Below are positions 5,958-7,255 of a DNA stretch of 7,255 nucleotides, piece by piece (within the stretch, counting starts at the first letter, position 1; the number at the start of each line of letters is the position of its first letter). Below the pieces are notes generated by a model that worked only from the letters and a program-made list of their open reading frames with translations, searched no databases and was not told where the DNA came from. Source of the DNA: Chloroflexota bacterium. Lineage in GTDB: Bacteria; Chloroflexota; Anaerolineae; Promineifilales; Promineifilaceae. The stretch spans positions 1 to 7,255 of the forward strand of contig DOXE01000100.1 of the NCBI GenBank assembly GCA_003519205.1. The letters run 5' to 3'. The position numbers were made by a program, and so were the translations under genes.

Positions 5958-6590
5958 ATGATGACATCTATCACTACTGATGCCACCCGTTCTTGGGATA
6001 CTCTAATGGAAAGGGGAAAGGAACGAAACACGGTGGCAAGCGAGCGCGAATCCAAGCGATTACAAAAGGCTCGCTCCTTTGATCGCAAAGCACTTGGTGC
6101 CATATACGACGATTTTCACCAACCGATTTACAGTTATATTTACCGGCGGGTGGGCGATGTTGAAGTAGCCCGTGATCTGACGGCTGATGTTTTTCGCCGC
6201 TTCCTCCAGGCCATTCACAATAAAACAGGACCCAACCAAAATTTACGGGCCTGGCTCTATCGTGTGGCCCACAATATCGTCGTCGATCATTATCGCCGCC
6301 GGCAAAACCAGCAACATTATCCCCTTGAAGAAAATATTATCTGCGTGGGGGACGATCCAATACAAGCAGCAGAGTTGAACCTGAAGACCGAAAAGGTCCG
6401 CGCTGCGTTATTGTGTTTAACGCCTGATCAGCAACAGGTTGTGGCTCTGAAGTTCCTCGAAGGGATGTCAAACAAAGAGGTAGCCGAAATTACCGGCAAA
6501 CCCGTTGGTGCTGTCAAATCTCTGCAACACCGCGCCTTGGCCTCATTACAACGGCAGCTTGTCCAGGCTGGCGAGGAGGTACCAGCATGA
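5958..6590 (+). CDS. ECF-family RNA polymerase sigma factor
   Basis: A sigma-70-family protein with regions 2 and 4 only, as in ECF sigma factors. With the ATG at 5958 it has 210 residues. Region 2 spans about 45-115: ALGAIYDDFHQPIYSYIYRR, then VARDLTADVFRRFL and LRAWLYRVAHNIVVDHYRRR. Region 4 spans about 148-201: LTPDQQQVVALKFLEGMSNK, then EVAEITGKPVGAVKSLQHRA, a helix-turn-helix. The start is uncertain. The frame is open from TTG 5946; ATG 5958, 5961 or 6006 and GTG 6033 are possible, and GTG 6033 has AGGAA about 10 bases upstream. The N-terminus before residue 30 is charged and not part of the sigma fold. The stop TGA overlaps the next ATG as ATGA, so the DUF5667 gene is translationally coupled and is probably its regulatory partner. 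Confidence 0.92.
   Translation: MMTSITTDATRSWDTLMERGKERNTVASERESKRLQKARSFDRKALGAIYDDFHQPIYSYIYRRVGDVEVARDLTADVFRRFLQAIHNKTGPNQNLRAWLYRVAHNIVVDHYRRRQNQQHYPLEENIICVGDDPIQAAELNLKTEKVRAALLCLTPDQQQVVALKFLEGMSNKEVAEITGKPVGAVKSLQHRALASLQRQLVQAGEEVPA
6575..6579 (+). promoter_or_regulatory. Shine-Dalgarno of the DUF5667 gene
   Basis: GGAGG lies 7 bases before the ATG at 6587, inside the last codons of the sigma factor gene. This fixes the start of the overlapping downstream gene. Confidence 0.7.
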
Positions 6591-7255
6591 CCACTCGAAT
6601 TTCTGATGATCAACTTGACCTGGCGGTGAGCCGCCTGCTCCATGGTGACTCCCCAGCCAATATCCTGGATTCTTTCCCGGCCGAAGCCGCCGACTTGCGT
6701 CCAATATTGCACGTTGCCACAACGCTGGAAACGTTAAGGCCTGTAGAGACACCGGCCGTCGAGTCATTGGTCTCCGATCGCAACGATTTCTTAGCCCAGG
6801 TAACCGAGCTTCAGCTCCAACCCGTATCTCCAACTCCGATCGTGCGTCTTAAAGATTGGATATCTCAGCAACTTTCTAGGTCCTCGTCGACCTCAACGCC
6901 ACAACAAAAGGAGATTCGGAAAATGAGTGCCCTCATATTAAAAGCAGCTTTAATTCTCGTTTTTGCTTTCGGTTCCCTCGGAGGAACCCTGGCAGCAGCG
7001 GCCGATAGCCTGCCTGACTCGGCCGTTTATCCGCTCAAGTTAGCCATGGAGCAAGCCCGGCTAACATTTAGCAATGATCCCGGCGAACAAGCAAAAATGC
7101 ACCTGGCCTTTGCCCAGGAACGAACCCAGGAAATGGTGCGTTTGGCGGCAAAGGGAGAAGTGCCAGATGAGGCCCTGCTAACCCGGATGCAGACCCACAT
7201 GCGCACCGCCTACCAATTGGCCGCCCAGGCGGGCAAGGAGCAGATACAGGGTTTA
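6587..7255 (+). CDS. DUF5667-type membrane protein, likely partner of the ECF sigma factor (3' end outside window)
   Basis: The frame starts at ATG 6587, overlapping the sigma stop as ATGA, and stays open to the window edge for 223 residues. The N-terminal part, 1-110, is soluble and includes a small helical stretch (DDQLDLAVSRLLHGDSPANI) similar in position to sigma-binding segments of anti-sigma proteins. A single membrane segment spans about 113-139 (ILKAALILVFAFGSLGGTLA). Just after it comes the DUF5667 signature: LPDSAVYPLKLAMEQARLTF, then NDPGEQAKMHLAFAQER, in a helical, probably extracytoplasmic domain. DUF5667 proteins often follow ECF sigma factor genes in Chloroflexota and Actinobacteria. 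No classical zinc-binding HxxxCxxC anti-sigma motif is seen. An anti-sigma role is inferred from coupling and topology. The rest of the protein lies beyond the window. Confidence 0.85.
   Translation, partial: MTTRISDDQLDLAVSRLLHGDSPANILDSFPAEAADLRPILHVATTLETLRPVETPAVESLVSDRNDFLAQVTELQLQPVSPTPIVRLKDWISQQLSRSSSTSTPQQKEIRKMSALILKAALILVFAFGSLGGTLAAAADSLPDSAVYPLKLAMEQARLTFSNDPGEQAKMHLAFAQERTQEMVRLAAKGEVPDEALLTRMQTHMRTAYQLAAQAGKEQIQGL

Noticed and set aside
6546..6833. Minus-strand open frames opposite the sigma/DUF5667 junction
   Set aside because: Low-quality, Arg/Pro-rich translations lying antisense to two clearly supported overlapping genes.

Overview
The window is a bacterial chromosomal segment of moderate GC with tightly packed genes. 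It most resembles an environmental Chloroflexota (Anaerolineae-like) genome. That assignment is an inference from three things: a lipoprotein with a PTPTP-type linker and PD40 beta-propeller repeats, an ECF sigma factor followed at once by a DUF5667 protein, and the general protein style. No rRNA, tRNA, CRISPR array, insertion sequence or transposase is visible.

Layout, left to right. (1) 1-336 (+): C-terminal end of a ParA-family ATPase, cut by the window edge. It converges on the next cluster, and a strong hairpin lies between them. (2) 387-3482 (-): a probable three-gene unit, transcribed right to left: a PD40 lipoprotein, an alanine racemase (alr), and a NarL/LuxR-type response regulator whose start overlaps the end of alr. 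The regulator's receiver lacks most phosphorylation residues. (3) 3483-3696: a short gap that may hold a small or frameshifted reading frame. (4) 3697-4514 (-): a STAS anti-anti-sigma factor and an RsbW-like anti-sigma kinase, with overlapping stop and start codons. No PP2C phosphatase or sigma-B gene is in view. (5) 4572-5795 (-): a 407-residue fusion of a membrane DUF3267 zincin-like domain with a COG4339-type HD phosphohydrolase domain. (6) 5796-5957: a divergent AT-rich spacer with three GAAAATA boxes. (7) 5958-7255 (+): an ECF sigma factor and, overlapping by ATGA, a DUF5667 membrane protein that runs off the right edge.

The common theme is regulation at the envelope. There is a partner-switching pair, an ECF sigma factor with a likely membrane-bound partner, an unusual response regulator coupled to a cell-wall precursor enzyme, and a membrane protein carrying two putative metal centres. 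The strongest candidates for something undescribed are the DUF3267-HD fusion and the alr-coupled degenerate response regulator. No complete new system can be demonstrated from this sequence alone.
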